Source: Flavobacterium sp. SLB02 (GTDB taxonomy: Bacteria; Bacteroidota; Bacteroidia; Flavobacteriales; Flavobacteriaceae). Taken from it: 64,000 bases of DNA. Shown here piece by piece: positions 62,452-64,000 of the stretch. Below the pieces are notes generated by a model. That model did no database searches, was not told the origin of the DNA, and worked only from the letters and a program-made list of their open reading frames with translations. The position numbers and the translations under genes are program-made. Numbering within the stretch: the stretch's first letter is position 1; each line of letters begins with the position of its first letter. The stretch covers positions 4,651,186-4,715,185 of the forward strand of contig NZ_CP045928.1 of NCBI RefSeq assembly GCF_009664855.1, in the 5' to 3' direction.

Positions 62452-63276
62452 ATGCAGCAAATTTTTAATTTCATTATAAGAAACAGTAATCGATTGCTGT
62501 TTTTGCTGCTTTTAGGTATTTCGTTGGCACTCACAATTCAATCGCATTCTTTTCATAGAAGTAAAGTAATCAGCTCAGCTAATTTTTTAAGCGGAGGTGT
62601 TTATGAAAAAATCAATCATGTAAATGAATATTTGAATTTAAGAACCGAAAACGACGAACTTGTACTTGAAAACGCAAGATTAAAAAGTCTTTTATTCAAT
62701 AAGGAAGACACTACAAAAATTCCTTTAGCTGATAGCGTAAAAGGAGTAAAACCTGCGGATATTATAGTTTCAAAAGTAATTCACAACTCATACAATACGC
62801 ACGAAAACTACATTACTTTAAATTCCGGATCAAATGACGGAATCAAACAGGATATGGGGGTAATTAACAGTTTAGGAATTATTGGTGTAATTGATAATAC
62901 CTCGCCAAGATACTCTACAGTAGTGAGTATTTTGAATATGAAATCTCATATTAATGCAAAACTAAAAAAGTCAAATCATTTTGGTTCGTTAACGTGGAAT
63001 GGAAAGAGCACAGGATTTGTTCAGCTTGAAGATGTTCCTAGACTAGCTTCTATTAGAAAAGGCGATACCATTGTTACCGGTGGCCAATCTGTAATTTTTC
63101 CAGAAGGAATTAATATTGGTACGGTTGACAAAATTTCAATAAAAGAAAACACAAGTTACTATGTCATAAATGTTAAATTATTTAACGATATGACAAATTT
63201 AGGTCATGTATATATTATCAAGAGTAAGGACAGAGAAGAACTTATTAATTTAGAAAACAAGAGAAAGAATGAATAG
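62452..63276 (+). CDS. mreC: rod-shape protein MreC
   Basis: The 274 aa bitopic membrane protein links MreB to the periplasmic cell-wall synthases. One membrane segment lies at residues 12-30, then a coiled coil (LNLRTENDELVLENARLKSL) and the beta-sandwich MreC domain (LNSGSNDGIKQDMGV, GDTIVTGGQSVIFPEGI). Its end overlaps the mreD start by 8 bases, indicating coupling. Confidence 0.95.
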   Translation: MQQIFNFIIRNSNRLLFLLLLGISLALTIQSHSFHRSKVISSANFLSGGVYEKINHVNEYLNLRTENDELVLENARLKSLLFNKEDTTKIPLADSVKGVKPADIIVSKVIHNSYNTHENYITLNSGSNDGIKQDMGVINSLGIIGVIDNTSPRYSTVVSILNMKSHINAKLKKSNHFGSLTWNGKSTGFVQLEDVPRLASIRKGDTIVTGGQSVIFPEGINIGTVDKISIKENTSYYVINVKLFNDMTNLGHVYIIKSKDREELINLENKRKNE

Positions 63277-63775
63277 CGCTGTGTTAGGCAATATTTTTCG
63301 ATTTATTATTTTACTAGCAATTCAGATTGTTATTTTTAATAATATGAACTTATTAGGGTACATAAGTCCCTTCCCATACATCCTATACATTATTTTGTAT
63401 CCGGTAAACAGTAATAGAGCGGGATTAATATTTTCTAGTTTTTTACTGGGTCTTACTATGGATATGTTTTGTAATTCAGGAGGAATTCATGCAACAGCCT
63501 GCGTTATCCTCGCCTATTACAGACCTTATATATTTAAATTTTCGTTTGGATTAAGTTATGAATATCAGACTATCAAGTTAAACGATTCATTAACTCCTGA
63601 ACGATTTTCATTTATTTTTGTATCTGTTTTATTACACCATATCGTATTATTCATACTGGAAGCGTTTCAGTTTAAATTTATCTGGGATATTTTACTACGA
63701 ACATTATTTAGCTCAATCTTTACAATAATCACCTCAATTATCATAATTTACCTTATTAAGCCTAATAAACGATGA
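63269..63775 (+). CDS. mreD: rod-shape protein MreD
   Basis: The 168 aa membrane protein has about five hydrophobic segments and the family pattern LLAIQIVIFNN, FPYILYIILYP and GLTMDMF. Low sequence conservation is normal for MreD; position between mreC and mrdA fixes the identity. Its stop overlaps the mrdA start (ATGA). Confidence 0.92.
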   Translation: MNSAVLGNIFRFIILLAIQIVIFNNMNLLGYISPFPYILYIILYPVNSNRAGLIFSSFLLGLTMDMFCNSGGIHATACVILAYYRPYIFKFSFGLSYEYQTIKLNDSLTPERFSFIFVSVLLHHIVLFILEAFQFKFIWDILLRTLFSSIFTIITSIIIIYLIKPNKR

Positions 63776-64000
63776 GAAAAATTCTGCTGCCCTCTTTAAT
63801 TATTATCGCAGCATCTCTGCTTGTGATGAGGGTATTTTATTTGCAAATTATAGACGATTCTTTTAAGTTAAAATCTGATAATAATGCAATCAAGAAGCAG
63901 TATGACTATCCTGAAAGAGGCTATATTTATGACCGAAACGGAAAGCTACTAGTTGCGAATCAAGCTTCTTATGACATCATGGTAATCCCGAGAGAGATTA
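63772..64000 (+). CDS. mrdA: penicillin-binding protein 2, N-terminal part
   Basis: Only 76 codons are in the window; the gene runs off the right edge. A membrane anchor occupies residues 2-22 (KILLPSLIIIAASLLVMRV), followed by the PBP2 dimerisation-region motif PERGYIYDRNGKLLVANQ. PBP2 is the transpeptidase of side-wall synthesis, matching the mreBCD genes before it. The penicillin-binding motifs lie beyond the edge. Confidence 0.93.
   Translation, partial: MRKILLPSLIIIAASLLVMRVFYLQIIDDSFKLKSDNNAIKKQYDYPERGYIYDRNGKLLVANQASYDIMVIPREI

Overview
The window reads as a stretch of chromosome from a member of the Flavobacteriaceae, most likely Flavobacterium. The DNA is AT-rich. Promoters of the Bacteroidota type (TTTG, about 18-19 bases, TAnnTTTG) precede many genes, and start codons have A-rich upstream sequence instead of Shine-Dalgarno boxes. 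Phylum-typical families are present: a PorT/SprT-like type IX secretion protein, a lipidated TamA-type barrel (TamL), a GLPGLI protein, a DUF5686 protein and two TonB-dependent receptors. I saw no tRNA, rRNA, CRISPR array, phage or intact insertion sequence.

Positions 1-25200 form a sulfur and methionine region. A long minus-strand operon runs TauE/SafE transporter, APS reductase (cysH), ATP sulfurylase (cysD, cysN), HEPN-tailed sulfite reductase, SUMT (cobA) and siroheme synthase. It probably continues towards a ferredoxin-NADP reductase cut by the window edge. A second TauE gene is divergent, followed by an Rrf2 regulator with four cysteines. Next come O-succinylhomoserine-type sulfhydrylase (metZ-like), OsmC, a secreted unknown, the aspartokinase/homoserine dehydrogenase fusion (thrA), homoserine acyltransferase (metX) behind a SAM-I riboswitch, a homoserine dehydrogenase paralog lacking a catalytic Glu, O-acetylhomoserine sulfhydrylase, a TonB-dependent receptor and metK behind a SAM-II-like element. 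Three minus-strand leaders each combine a tiny Met/Cys-containing ORF, a strong terminator and a segment that copies one terminator arm. They precede metX, the sulfhydrylase and the receptor. Two are followed by related small proteins (67 and 64 aa) of unknown function. This set of leader peptides, small proteins and riboswitches is the most novel thing in the window.

Positions 25500-44300 hold an exported M28 peptidase, a DUF4153 membrane protein, a secreted thioredoxin-fold protein, a TonB-type barrel with a GLPGLI partner, a deoxynucleoside kinase, a membrane pyrophosphatase with a cysteine-rich tail next to soluble pyrophosphatase, a DNA glycosylase, a DUF5686 protein and pdhB. Positions 44700-64000 are mostly plus-strand housekeeping: etfBA, a bifunctional nuclease, thyA, folA, ubiE/menG, porT, trmH, tamL, fbaA, accD (without zinc-ribbon cysteines), an ABC permease, purH and the mreBCD-mrdA rod-shape operon, which runs off the right edge.

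Intergenic DNA is rich in small repeats: a two-hairpin element in three copies at gene 3' ends, two palindromic elements with ACCATATAAGT ends, degenerate period-7 and period-8 tandem tracts between co-directional genes, and several long inverted repeats.
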